From Craterostigma plantagineum (taxonomy: Eukaryota > Streptophyta > Magnoliopsida > Lamiales > Linderniaceae), in assembly GCA_027422505.1 (NCBI GenBank), contig JAPQWV010000306.1:248001-312000 (forward strand): a DNA stretch of 64,000 nt. The letters run 5' to 3'. Positions 23,051 through 34,200 of the stretch are shown here, in pieces. Position 1 is the stretch's first letter. Every line of letters starts with the position of its first letter. The notes under the pieces were generated by a model, which saw only the letters and a list, made by a program, of their open reading frames with translations, had not been told where the DNA came from and ran no database searches. Made by a program: the position numbers and the translations under genes.

Positions 23051-23357
23051 GATTTTGTAGCGACCCTAGCCATCGCCACCATTTCTAACATTTTCTTAAG
23101 TGCCTAACGACGTATTTAAATGAAGAAACTGCAGAAATGCTTATGAAAATTTTCCATTTATGTAATGGAAGTAGTTTCTATACATGACAAAAGAATAACA
23201 TGAATTCCAAACCTCATGTGAATCCTAATTACACGAGATGTGTAGACATGCACAGCAAAAGAATCTCTATGCGCCCGGCCTCACAGGTCGTCATCCACAC
23301 ACACACGTCCACCCCAAAAGACGGTGGGAAGCTTCAAAAGATGCCTTGCAGGCTAGG

Positions 23358-23376
23358 CGATCACGTACCGTGATCG
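23358..23376 (-). promoter_or_regulatory. U5 hairpin of LARD-2 3' LTR
   Basis: CGATCACG-TAC-CGTGATCG is a perfect 8-bp inverted repeat. On the element's sense strand it follows GTTGTAGGTAC, as the hairpins of the other LTR families do. The 5' LTR copy is at 29524-29542. Confidence 0.55.
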
Positions 23377-23635
23377 TATGTACCTACAACACATAACATA
23401 AAGAAATGAGCCACCTAGGCTCAGTAAGTAGAAATCATGCATGTATGCACGTGTCCCTTCCCCACAATGGCAACCCACGCCAATGCATAAACCACTACGC
23501 AAAGTCAATCCGCGCCGATGCACTTATCACTCCGCAACGCGATCGGCGCCGATGCTCATCATACTCGTATTATCATCACTCAGGGCCCCGGCAGGCTTTT
23601 ACCCAGGCGTACACCGTAAGAGCTCTAATCCAACC

Positions 23636-23840
23636 ACGGGCATCAGCCCAAAGTATGAGGGCATCAACCCAACCATAATAAAGCTGAGGGCATCAACCCA
23701 ACCACGCTAATCAGGGATATAAGGGCATCAACCCAACCATGAGGGCATCAACCCAACCATGGCAATCCCCCGACGCATCAACATCACGTATACTGGAGAC
23801 GCATCAACGTCTCCGACGGCGCATCAACGCCTTCACGGTG
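23636..23840 (-). repeat. CATCAA-loop mini stem-loop array, 3' LTR of LARD-2
   Basis: The unit is stem-CATCAA-stem'. GGG-CATCA(A/G)-CCC occurs five times (near 23638, 23659, 23688, 23723, 23743), then GACG-CATCAA-CATC (23772), GGAGACG-CATCAA-CGTCTCC (23795-23814) and GACGGCG-CATCAA-CGCCTTC (23815-23834). The loop is fixed while the stems vary and nearly always remain complementary. Confidence 0.8.
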
Positions 23841-24299
23841 CCCCAGAAGCCGCCCCTCACTTTACTTATAACATAATACGTCATTGCCCACCTCGGCAAT
23901 CATCGTTCGCTCTTTGCGACGTAAATCATGTACGCTCATCATCATATAACCCCCAAGTGTTTCGTGCATGCTCGTGCATATGCAAAGTGCATTAATGCCA
24001 TAATCATAATCATAGAAATCACGTCATACATAATCACATCAGCACGTAAGCACTGAATCACATAGACACATATGACATAGTTCGTTACAAACAAACATGT
24101 TATGTGTCGTAGTTGGATTTCCACTTACCTGTCGTCCGTGGGTTACCTGCTACCTGATCCGGCGGTACTCTTAGTCGTCGACCTTAGCATAAAAATAATT
24201 CGGTCAGTACCCTATCTAAATTACCTAACTAGCTAAGGTCTCGAATTTCCTACGTGTTGAAATATTATTTCCTAAGTCGTGATTTGCGATATATATACT

Positions 24300-25770
24300 T
24301 AATTTATGAGCTAATTTTAGATTTAGGGTTCGTGAAATTTGGACAACTCACGAATTAACTTGCCTATTTTACGTAAGCAATTTTACACTAATATAGGTTC
24401 GCGAACTTATATAGTTTGCGAAGCTTGTGTAATTCGTGAAGTATCTTCACTATACTTCGCCAAGTGCATTTAGTTCATGTCCAATTCGCGAAGTGCTTGT
24501 GAATCCGTCGATTTGATCCTCACACTTAGCGAACTTCCTTAGTTCGCGAAGTCTCTCATTATTGCCGAGTTCGCGAACCTCTTGGTTCGCCAAGTCTACT
24601 TTGCGAACTTATATAGTTCGCGAAGTACCTGTATCCAACTCGTGACATGATTCGCCACGCTACATAACTCGCGAGGTGCCCTGATTCGCCAAGCTTGCCT
24701 AACTCGTGGCATTTCATTGGGTCGGGGACTATATCTTTGCGAACCCATTGTATTTACTTAGGGTTCGCAAACTTGCTCAAGTTCTATAGTTCGCGAAGCT
24801 ACCGCAACTTATGATTTGCCAACCTAGCATATAATTCGCGACACTATCACCCATAGTTCGCGAGGTTCATGGACTTATTTCTACCTTTAGACCCTGACTT
24901 AACATCGTGACTTATTAGACTCGTGAAATATCCTAAGTTTGAAGTCTAACATTCTACATATTTTTACGTCGCCAAATGTTCTAGCCTAATTCGGAAATTG
25001 TGCCCCTCGGTTAGTAGTTCGCGAGGTCTCAATGGATTCGCCAACTTACTTGGTTCGCAAAAGTCGTTGGATTCGCCAAATCCATAGCTCGCGAACTTAT
25101 GTAGTTCGTGAACATCATCTTCGCGAATCCTATGTAATTCGCGAACTACTCATGGCTCGCGAAATCCTTGAATTCGCCGTACTTCGTGGACTCACTCGTA
25201 TCGCGAACCTAGTTCGCAAACCTCTACATCGCAAACCTTCTACTTCGCGAACTCTATCTATCATGCTTCTCGATTCGCGAATCATATCACTCGGCCCATG
25301 GTTCGTGAAGTTCATGAGTTCGCCAAGTTCGACTTTTGCGAATCCATTCAACCCATGTGCCGAATAAATTTCGCGAATCCCCTTTCAATTCGCCAAATAG
25401 TCTCCGCGGCTTGTTTGGAGTTCGCTAATCTTGATCGTTCCGCGAAGTGTATGGGTTCGCAAACAAGGGTCGCCAACCTCGGATTCGCGAAATGCCGAGT
25501 TCGCCGACCTAGTTCGCCAAATACACTTGATTCGCGAAATTGCAAAGTTTTGCCATCCGAGTTCGCCAAATGGGCCCAATTCGCAAAACCCTTACTTCGC
25601 TACTTTCAGGGTTCGCAAACTTGCTCAACCCGCGAAACTCCAATGTCGCGAACTCCTAAACTCACACATGCTCAACCCACTTCGCGAACCACGTCATGTA
25701 AAACCTTTTGGATTCGCGAACCTCATTTGGCCTAAGGTTCGCAACTTAGGGTTCACAAAGCTCACCCTTT
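24300..25770 (-). repeat. TTCGCGAA array in LARD-2 3' LTR
   Basis: About fifteen exact TTCGCGAA palindromes and many variants (TTCGCCAA, TTCGTGAA, TTCGCAAA) occur at spacings of roughly 20-60 bp, for example at 24408, 24541, 24579, 25117, 25137, 25272, 25532 and 25713. Unit flanks are not conserved, so it is a motif array and not a regular tandem repeat. Open frames through it (for example 25298-25735) are rich in R, E, F and A only because of the motif. Confidence 0.85.
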
Positions 25771-26919
25771 ACGATCTCTAACTTACAAAAACATCTTTTT
25801 GACCCCCAAACCCTTAACTTTCGACCTACCCCTCCCTTTTCTCAAGAACACTTGGGAGATTAGAATGAGTTTTAGGAACCCTAAAATCGACCTAACTAAA
25901 ATACAAGTTTCAATAGATTTCTTGAGCCTCAATCTAAAACTCGTTCATCCCAAACAGTTTGAACGTGGTAAGATCTTTAACTCGGTTAACCCTTGTAATA
26001 AAAATTCGTATAGAACCACAACAAGTGCTAGTTTCGTTTTCAACATACTTAGAGCATGCGATTCCTTAAAACATGATTGTATAGAACAATCAATAAAAGA
26101 AACACCCCTTCAATGGTGAGAGGTATACCCTCGAGATCTAAGATTTGTATAAACCCTTAGTAATTGGTTTCGTATTTGTTGTCCTTAATCTATCCTAGTA
26201 TTTGAATAAAAACACACAACTCCATGGTAATACTCATACCTAATTCAAGCTTTATTGAGGGCAGTTTCGGCTTCTCCTTCTTCTTGCACTTACGCTTCGA
26301 TGGCTCCCTTCTAAATGGTTTCACAAAATCTGAATGTTTTTGATGTATTATACAAAGGGGTATGGTGATGATGGGATATTGACGTGAACTCCACCCTCAT
26401 TTGGAGGAGCGTTGTTACCAAGATTTTTATTTGATGATTTGGGCCAAAGTTATGGTTCTAAGTGGGCCTCATAATTCTAATATTTATGATTTATTGCATT
26501 CTCACAAACTTGGGCCACTTTAGTATATACATTGTCTTGGACCTATGTTTGGATTTAATTCTAGCCCGTTAATAACTATAGTCTACTTCTCCAATAATTA
26601 TTTACTTCAACCCGTAACTTGTCCCTTCATTTTCGAAAATTCTTTAGTGAGTTAAATATCACCAAGGCACATCATGTATGCACAAAATCCGTAGAACCAA
26701 TTAGGCGCGAAATCCATAAATCAAATATTTAAAGTGCACAAAATCCACATAGTGATATGCACAAAATTTCATATAATTACTTAAGCATATAATTCCTGTA
26801 CTCACATTGAAACACATTTCATAGAATCATGTAAGCATGAAATTAGATTAGCCACATAAGCACAAACATGTACGCTGACTTATTGACCTTTATTTGCTTA
26901 CGAGGACCCGGGTGCTACA

Positions 26920-26932
26920 TCCTCCCCCCTTA
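26920..26932 (-). promoter_or_regulatory. Polypurine tract of LARD-2
   Basis: On the minus strand the run TAAGGGGGGAGGA directly precedes the 3' LTR start TGTAGCACCC and follows GGGGGCGAAATCCTCTT, parallel to LARD-1. Confidence 0.85.
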
Positions 26933-26939
26933 AAGAGGA

Positions 26940-28390
26940 TTTCGCCCCCGAAATCAGCCCGTTTGGAATAGCTCAAGATACCGAACTCTCTCTAGATGAT
27001 AGAAGGCCAATGAAGAGTTCAGAAAATTCCCGAAATGATAGAAAGTGGAATGGAGAATGCTGAATCACGCACGAAAAGTCTGGAACACTAGTCTTGCGAA
27101 CATCGTTTGGGAATTGAAAATCCTAGAGATGGTCCGGAGGCATCTGAGATTCTGGTATTGATCTTTTCTTGTCTAGGACTTCGTTGTAGAATTAAATCGT
27201 GGCAGAATGACTCTAATCCCTAATTCGCGCTTCTCCCATTTGCAACCATGTTTGTTCTCGGATGAGGACCGGATGGAAACTCTAGAAGGTCGTAAGTGGC
27301 TAGCCTATCTAAATTATAAGCTCCTTGGTGAGATGGTATCCCCGTCTTGACTTATCCTATTTTCGTCGAGTTCCCGAAAATCAAAGTCTTACCTAGGATA
27401 TATGCAGGTTCCTAACGTGCTAATTGCGAGGTATATTCTGAGTTTTAACAGTCGTCATATTCTTCGGTGTCGAAAGCGAAGATCTGCAACTAGTCCATAA
27501 TATACCCTCCCCCTCAAAACGACATGCTTATTCATCTCTAGGGATTCAATAAAGAATCTTCGTGTTGCGACATGAGAGAAAATATTTTATTTGAAATTGA
27601 AGGAAAGGGAGCAAGATCATAAAGATAGACATAGGGTCTCCCTTGTCGTCTCGAATCCTATTAGTGATTTCTTGGCCGAGTAAACGCAGTTATCGCCCAA
27701 TCTAGTCAAACATGTATTCACTTTGACGAGCTAACAGAAACAGCTACAATACTGTTTCGGTAGGAACCGAAAATTATGAGTGCTCGTCACGTTCTCGTTA
27801 CACCATTCTGTTACTGAATATGTGTAATTCACAGAAGGATGAGAAAGGTTGGAGCATAAAGTCATGCGCTGGTGTTATGGAGTGAAACTCACTATGTCGG
27901 AAGAAAAAGAAAGTATCACCAAGTCCTGAAACGAAAGAATGTTCAAAGAAGAAACATTTCTTTGATTACAAATCTATCCGTCAGGATTATGATTCAGATC
28001 GTTACTCAAGCTGCTATCATAACCAAAGTTACTTAGCAAGGCGGTATTTCCGTCTTGGTTCACTCTGATAATTTGGGTTTGAGTATTGATTGGGAAAACG
28101 CGAGCGTTTGCCACGCCTTTCGCCGTGCCATATTGATATGGGTCATGCGTGCTTCACCAGATGAATGGAGAGATTGGGGCGTAGGGTTATATTCCAACAT
28201 CACTGGTTCTAGGTTTGTTGGAAGAAAAAAGGGTGTGGCCCCGTCATTATATTCCCGAAAGGAAGAATATTCAATGCGGAAAATTATGGTTTTGATCAGT
28301 TCGGGTCAAAGCCTCGTGAGGAATGGTGACGTTCATACTTGCACTCGATTTAACCAGGGGAAATCTCGAGTCTCGCCACGTAAGTAGAGG
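26940..28390 (-). other. Non-coding part of LARD-2 interior
   Basis: About 1.45 kb between the protease fragment and the polypurine tract. I recognise no reverse transcriptase, RNase H, integrase or chromodomain on the minus strand, so pol was lost and the space is filled with sequence of unknown origin. Confidence 0.6.
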
Positions 28391-28625
28391 GTTCAAAAGG
28401 GAGTGTGGCTCCTAAGTTTACTAGAATGCATGGTGAGGTTTGATGTGTAGGTAGGATACCTGTCTCCAAAGGCGGGTTCTCCTCTGCTTCCTTCGACGTG
28501 GTCGCGTATCCCTTAGCTGGCGCTGTTGGTGGTCTTGACTGGCTCCGGACTTGGCGTCCCGAAATATTATCCTAGCACGCCCTGGAGGTGTGATCCGTCT
28601 TGCCACATTTGTAACATGTTACATT
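28360..28625 (-). pseudogene. LARD-2 gag zinc knuckle and protease fragment
   Basis: On the minus strand a CCHC knuckle CYKCGKTDHTSRAC (C-X2-C-X4-H-X4-C) lies at about 28575-28620. Downstream comes CILVNLGATLPFEPSTYVA near 28365-28425, which corresponds to the pepsin-like protease start; the Tekay copy in this window reads CILVDSGATKSFESTNYVA. The catalytic Asp is replaced by Asn and Ser by Leu, so the protease would be inactive even if made. The knuckle would bind the genomic RNA in packaging. The two parts are joined by a degenerate basic linker. Confidence 0.8.
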
Positions 28626-28707
28626 CTGGTAGAAGCATCCTCCCAGGTGTCATCGTGTACATCTTCGGCATTCTCGTATGGTGGGTAAAAAAGTTTGGGG
28701 CCTTCCC

Positions 28708-29076
28708 TTATCCGGGTTGGACTGTTGGCTGGTTCGGTCCTATCTCCCATTTTTTGCTTTCCATTTTGAGCTTGGGAACCTTGGGTTTTCGGTCTAGTAT
28801 ATACTTACGAGTTGGGGGATTCCGTTCTGGGAATTCCCTTCCTACTATCCCCGCGTACGAGGATCTACCGGGGTCAAAGGAATTCTGCTTGTTGATAAGA
28901 TCATAGAGCAGACCCTTGAGTTCACTAACTTGGTCTTTGAGTTCGCCGATTTGATACGACTGTTGTTGGACCAATACGGTGCGGTGTAGGAGCATGGAGC
29001 TTTGTTCGTCCATGGGGGATCTAGACGTCACCCCACGACTTGGTACACAAATCAGTACTCTAGACTCGCTAGTCAT
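28708..29076 (-). pseudogene. LARD-2 gag N-terminal fragment (122 aa)
   Basis: The minus-strand frame starts MTSESRVLICVPSRGV about 145 bp after the primer-binding site. It contains an SMLLHRTVLVQQQSYQIGEL stretch and IGELKDQVSELKGLLYDL, which looks like a coiled coil, and ends in a basic region before a stop at 28708. The equivalent LARD-1 segment is ISELKDRVNEFKDLIYKL, and the Tekay gag start has a similar short helix. The capsid core between this part and the knuckle is missing, so it is a truncated gag. Translation is possible but unproven; the ATG is the first after the primer-binding site. Confidence 0.65.
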
Positions 29077-29205
29077 ACTTCAATCAACGAAACAAGGACG
29101 CACGTTATTAGAAGCACATAAGCATATCAAACATAACATTACAGGCAAGGCTGCTTCCGCTCTTTTGGGTGTGTGTGTATGGACAGTCTACAGAACCTAT
29201 AACCG

Positions 29206-29221
29206 AAGCTCTGATATCAAC
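29206..29221 (-). promoter_or_regulatory. Primer-binding site of LARD-2
   Basis: Minus strand GTTGATATCAGAGCTT directly follows the 5' LTR end CTACA. It matches the initiator tRNA-Met site TGGTATCAGAGC with a G-to-A change. Confidence 0.8.
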
Positions 29222-32200
29222 TGTAGCGACTCTAGCCATCGCCACCATTTCTAACATTTTCCTAAGTGCCTAACGATGTATTTAAATGAAGAAACAGCAG
29301 AAATGCGTATGAAATTTTTCCATTTATGTAATGGAAGTAGTTTCTATACATGACAAAAGAATAACATGAATTCCAAACTTCATGTGAATCCTAATTACAC
29401 GAGATCTGTTGACATGCACAGCAAAAGAATCTCTATGCGCCCGGCCTCACAGGTCGTCATCCACACACACACGTCCACCCCAAAAGACGGTAGGAAGCTT
29501 CAAAAGATGCCTTGCAGGCTAGGCGATCACGTACCGTGATCGTATGTACCTACAACACATAACATAAAGAAATGAGCCACCTAGGCTCAGTAAGCAGAAA
29601 TCATGCATGTATGCACGTGTTCCTTCCCCACAATGGCAACCCACGCCAATGCATAAACCACTACGCAAAGGCAATCCGCGCCGATGCACTTATCACTCCG
29701 CAAAGGCGATCCGCGCCGATGCTCATCATACTCGTACTATCATCACTCAGGGCCCCAGCAGGCTTTTACCCAGGCGTACACCGTAAAGAGCTCTAATCCA
29801 ACCAAGGGCATCAGCCCAACCATACTAAAGCATGAGGGCATCAACGCAACCACGCTAATCAGGGATATAAGGGCATCAACCCAACCATGAGGGCATCAAC
29901 CCAACCATGGCAATCCCCCGACGCATCAACGTCGTTTGTACACTGGCGACGCATCAACGTCGCCGACGGTGCATCAACACCGTCACGGTGCCCCAGAAGC
30001 TGCCCCTCACTTTACTTATAACATAATACATCATTGCCCACCTCGGCAATCATCGTTCGCTCTTTGCGACGAAAATCATGTACGCTCATCATCATATAAC
30101 CCCCAAGTGTTTCGTGCATGCTCGTGCATATGCAATGTGCATTAATGCTATAATGCTTACCATAATCATAGAAATCACGTCATACATAATTCACATCAGC
30201 ACGTAAGCACTGAATCACGTAGCCACATATGACATAGTTCGTTACAAACAAATATGTTATGTGTCGTAGTTGGATTTCCACTTACCTGTCGTCCGTGGGT
30301 TACCTGCTACCTGATCCGGCGGGACTCTTAGTCGTCGACCTTAGCATAAAAATAATTCGGTCAGTACCCTATCTAATTACCTAACTAGCTAAGGTCTCGA
30401 ATTTCCTACGTGTTGAAATATTATTTCCTAAGTCGTGATTTGCGATATATATACTTAATTTATGAGCTAATTTTAGATTTAGGGTTCGTGAAATTTGGAC
30501 AACTCACGAATTAACTTGCCTATTTTACGTAAGCAATTTTACACTAATATAGGTTCGCGAACTTATATAGTTTGCGAAGCTTGTGTAATTCGTGAAGTAT
30601 CTTCACTACACTTTGCCAAGTTCATTTAGTTCATGAAGTCCAATTCGCGAAGTGCTTGTGAATCCGTCGATTTGATCCTCACACTTAGCGAACTTCCTTA
30701 GTTCGCGAAGTCTCTCATTATTGCCGAGTTCGCGAACCTCTTGGTTCGCCAAGTCTACTTTGCAAACTTATATAGTTCGCGAAGTACCTATATCCAACTC
30801 GTGACATGATTCGCCACGCTACATCACTCGCGAGGTGCCCTGATTCGCCAAGCTTGCCTAACTCGTGGCATTTCATTGGGTCGGGGACTATATCTTTGCG
30901 AACCCATTGTACTTACTTAGGGTTCGCAAAATTGCTCAAGTTCTATAGTTCGCGAAGCTACCGCAACTTATGATTTGCCAACCTAGCATATAATTCGCGA
31001 CACTATCACCCATAGTTCGCGAGGTTCATGGACTTATTTCTACCTTTAGTCCCTGACTTAACATCGTGACTTATTAGACTCGTGAAATATCCTAAGTTTG
31101 AAGTCTAACATTCTACCTATTTTTACGTAGCCAAATGTTCTAGCCTAATTCGCAAATTGTGCCCCTCGGTTAGTAGTTCGCGAGGTCTCAATGGATTCGC
31201 CAACTTACTCGGTTAGCAAAAGTCCTTGGATTCGCCAAATCCATAGCTCGCGAACTTATGTAGTTCGTGAACTTCATCTCCGGGAATCCTATATAATTCG
31301 TGAACTACTCATGGTTCGCGAAATCCTTGAATTCGCCGTACTTCGTGGACTCACTCGTATCGCGAACCTAGTTCGCAAACCTCTACATCGCAAACCTTCT
31401 ACTTCGCGAACTCTATCTATCATGCTTCTCGATTCGCGAATCATATCACTCGGCCCATGGTTCGTGAAGTTCATGAGTTCGCCAAGTTCGACTTTTGCGA
31501 ATCCATTCAACCCATGTGCCGAATAAATTTCGCGAATCCCCTTTCAATTCGCCAAATAGATTCCGCGGCTTGCGTGGAGTTCGCTAATCTTGATCGTTCC
31601 GCGAAGTGTATGGGTTCGCAAACTAGGGTTCGCCAACCTTGGATTCGCGAAATGCCCAGTTCGCCGACCTAGTTCGCCAAATACACTTGATTCGCGAAAT
31701 TGCAAAGTTTTGCCATCCGAGTTCGACAAATGGGCCCGATTCACAAAACCCATAGTTCGCTACTTTTAGGTTCGCAAACTTGCTCAACCCGCGGAACTCC
31801 AATTTCGCGAACTGCTAAACTCACACATGCTCAACCCACTTCGCGAACCACGTCATGTAAAACCTTTTGGATTCGCGAACCTCATTTGGCCTAAAGTTCG
31901 CAACTTAGGATTCACAAAGCTCACCCTCTACGATCTCAACTTACAAAAACATCTTTTTGACCCCCAAACCCTTAACTTTCGACCTACCCCTCCCTTTTCT
32001 CAAGAACACTTGGGAGATTAGAATGAGTTTTAGGAACCCTAAAATCGACCTAACTAAAATACAATTTAAATAGATTTCTTGAGCCCTCAATCTAAAACTC
32101 TTTCATCCCAAACAGTTTGAACGTGGTAAGATCTTTAACTCGTTTAACCCTTGTACTAAAAATTCGTATAGAACCACAACAAGTGCTAGTTTCGTTTTCA

Positions 32201-33076
32201 ACATACTTAGAGCATGCGATTCCTTAAAACATGATTGTATAGAACAATCAATAAAAGAAACACCCCTTCAATGGTGAGAGGTATACCATCGAGATCTAAG
32301 ATTTGTATAAACACTTAGTAATTGGTTTCGTATTTGTTGTCCTTAATCTATCCTATTATTTGAATAAAAACACACAACTCCATGGTAATACTCATACATA
32401 ATTCAAGCTTTATTGAGGGCAGTTTCGGCTTCTCATTCTTCTTGCACTTAAGCTTCGATGGCTCCCTTCTAAATGGTTTCGTAAAATATGAATGTTTTTG
32501 ATGTATTATACAAAGGGGTATGGTGATGATGAGAAATTGACGTGAACTCCACCCTCATTTTGAGGAGCCTTGTTACCAAGATTTTAATTTGGTGATTTGG
32601 GCCAAAGTTATGGTTGTAAGTGGGCCTCATAATTCTAATATTTATTATTTATTGCATTCTCACAAACTTGGGCCACTTTAGTATATACATTGTCTTGGAC
32701 CTATGTTTGTATTTAATTCTAGCCCGTTAATAACTATAGTCTACTTCTCCAATATTATTTACTTCAACCCGTAACTTGTCCCTTCATTTTCGAAAATTCC
32801 TTAGTGTGTTAAATATCACCAAGGCACATCATGTATGCACAAAATCCGTAGAACCAATTAGGCGCAAAATCCATAAATCAAATATTTAATGTGCACAAAA
32901 TCCACATAGTGATATGCACAAAATTTCATATAATTACTTAAGCATATAATTCCTGTACTCACATTGAATCGCATTTCATAGAATCATGTAAGCATGAAAT
33001 TAAATTAGCCACATAAGCACTAACATGTACGCTGACTTATTGACCTTTATTTGCTTACGAGGACCCGGGTGCTACA
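29222..33076 (-). repeat. LARD-2 5' LTR (3855 bp)
   Basis: This partner of 23056-26919 has the same order of parts: U5 hairpin 29524-29542, CATCAA array about 29800-29990, TTCGCGAA zone about 30470-31930, and U3. Differences from the other copy are mostly single bases and short indels. The TSD GATTT follows at 33077. Confidence 0.92.
29800..29990 (-). repeat. CATCAA-loop mini stem-loop array, 5' LTR of LARD-2
   Basis: It includes GGCGACG-CATCAA-CGTCGCC (29945-29964) and GACGGTG-CATCAA-CACCGTC (29965-29984), both perfect, plus GACG-CATCAA-CGTC near 29930. Compared with 23795-23834, stem bases have changed on both sides of the loop. Confidence 0.8.
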
Positions 33077-33081
33077 GATTT

Positions 33082-34200
33082 CTAGCCTTTTATTTCTTTC
33101 AACGGATCTATTCTTGAGCGAGTCACACAATCATTGCTTGTCTTAACTAGTGACTCTTGGTCTCATAATCGCCTTGCGTTAGAACGTTAGTAAAATGATT
33201 AGGGCACTTAGGAAATTCCTCACTCGGCCAATTATATGCTTTTCAATCATTTAACATGGCCTTTAGTCATCCATTTTGAGCCTTCTCCAAATCCTTTTCT
33301 TCTTTTGAAAACCCTTTGAGCCTTCAACCGACAAATCTAAACTTTCGATGGGATGTTCAATCGAGAAAAGAAGGGGGAGAAAAACCAGACGAAAAAGAAA
33401 AAGATGACAAAAGAAGGTGGAAAACGCACACGAGGAATGCTCAACGCACATAGAAAAACAGACCAAAAGAACCTGCCTCTCGATTATCTCAATCTCAAAG
33501 TCTTTAAGAAGCAGGCATGGATCTTGCTATGAACTTCTCCATCGATAATCTCGTACACTCGTCAGAACGGCTGGAAAGAGGAGCACCACGAAGTGAACTT
33601 CTCCAACGATAATCCGGTCTTATATCGAGACAACGAGAAGAGGAGCACGGCCTTGGGTTCGAATTCCAAAACTGTGAACTTCCTCAAATCCATAATCTCT
33701 GAAACTTCTCTAGGGATTAAGAGAAAAGGAGCACTGTATCGGCCCGAGAACCAACAAGAAGAAATTCGCCTTAGATAATCTCTCAACCTCGTAGAGAAGC
33801 GGAGCTTCAGCTTTAGCAAAGTGCAGAAAATTTACAAAATATAAAATGATGAAAAAGACGAAAGAGAAAAATGCCGGAGAAAAGGAGAATGATGAATGAA
33901 CGGAAGATGACATAAAGCTCACTTTTCCCAAAAGTTCCCTTATCTTCTTAGTCATAAATAAATTGAAGCCTTCAAAGTCCCTTTAATTCCAAAACGACGA
34001 TCTTTCACTCCCCGAAATGATTAAAAGCGCCTCGATCACAGGTAGATTGACTTAATATGACTTGTGTAAAATATAAAAATCCCATACTAGTCAAAAATCC
34101 TAGTTTGCTGATAGGACTTGACGGCATAAAATCTTTCATGTGTCTTATGAATTTTTTAGGCGTGACAAATGATCGAAGCAAAATAATCTTACCCCATACT
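33082..34200 (+). other. Sequence resuming after LARD-2, probably Sirevirus-like 3' region
   Basis: It follows the GATTT duplication, so it was contiguous with 22736-23055 before LARD-2 inserted. A purine run GAAAAGAAGGGGGAGAAAAA near 33363-33382 resembles the extra polypurine tracts described for Sireviruses. AACTTCTCCA(T/A)CGATAATC-type phrases repeat at 33530-33780. No domain was recognised in the open frames. An AT-rich run lies just beyond (34208-34275). Confidence 0.45.

Larger units (their letters stand above)
23056..26919 (-). repeat. LARD-2 3' LTR (3864 bp)
   Basis: It is bounded by the GATTT duplication on its low side and the polypurine tract on its high side. On the plus strand, low to high, it contains a U5 hairpin (23358-23376), the CGGCGCGGATTGCC-type repeat (reverse sense, about 23480-23560), the CATCAA mini stem-loop array (23636-23840), a TTCGCGAA-rich zone (24300-25770) and a U3 with TGGGCC motifs (26430-26520). 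Confidence 0.92.
23056..33076 (-). mobile_element. LARD-2, complete non-autonomous Ty3-type element with TSD GATTT
   Basis: The element is 10.0 kb on the minus strand: 5' LTR 29222-33076, interior 26920-29221, 3' LTR 23056-26919. GATTT flanks it at 23051-23055 and 33077-33081. The LTRs begin (minus strand) TGTAGCACCCGGGTCC and end GGCTA.GGTCGCTACA. The interior has a primer-binding site, a gag remnant with a zinc knuckle, a protease fragment and a polypurine tract, but no reverse transcriptase or integrase. LTR copies differ only by scattered changes, which suggests a fairly recent insertion. Confidence 0.93.

Noticed and set aside
23636..23840. CRISPR-like array
   Set aside because: Units are short, self-complementary and unevenly spaced, the spacers are not unique, no cas genes exist, and the genome is a plant nuclear one.
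25298..25781. Overlapping 110-145-residue frames in LARD-2 LTRs (also at 31191-31672)
   Set aside because: The residues reflect the TTCGCGAA array read in several frames; the frames overlap on both strands and none resembles a protein family.
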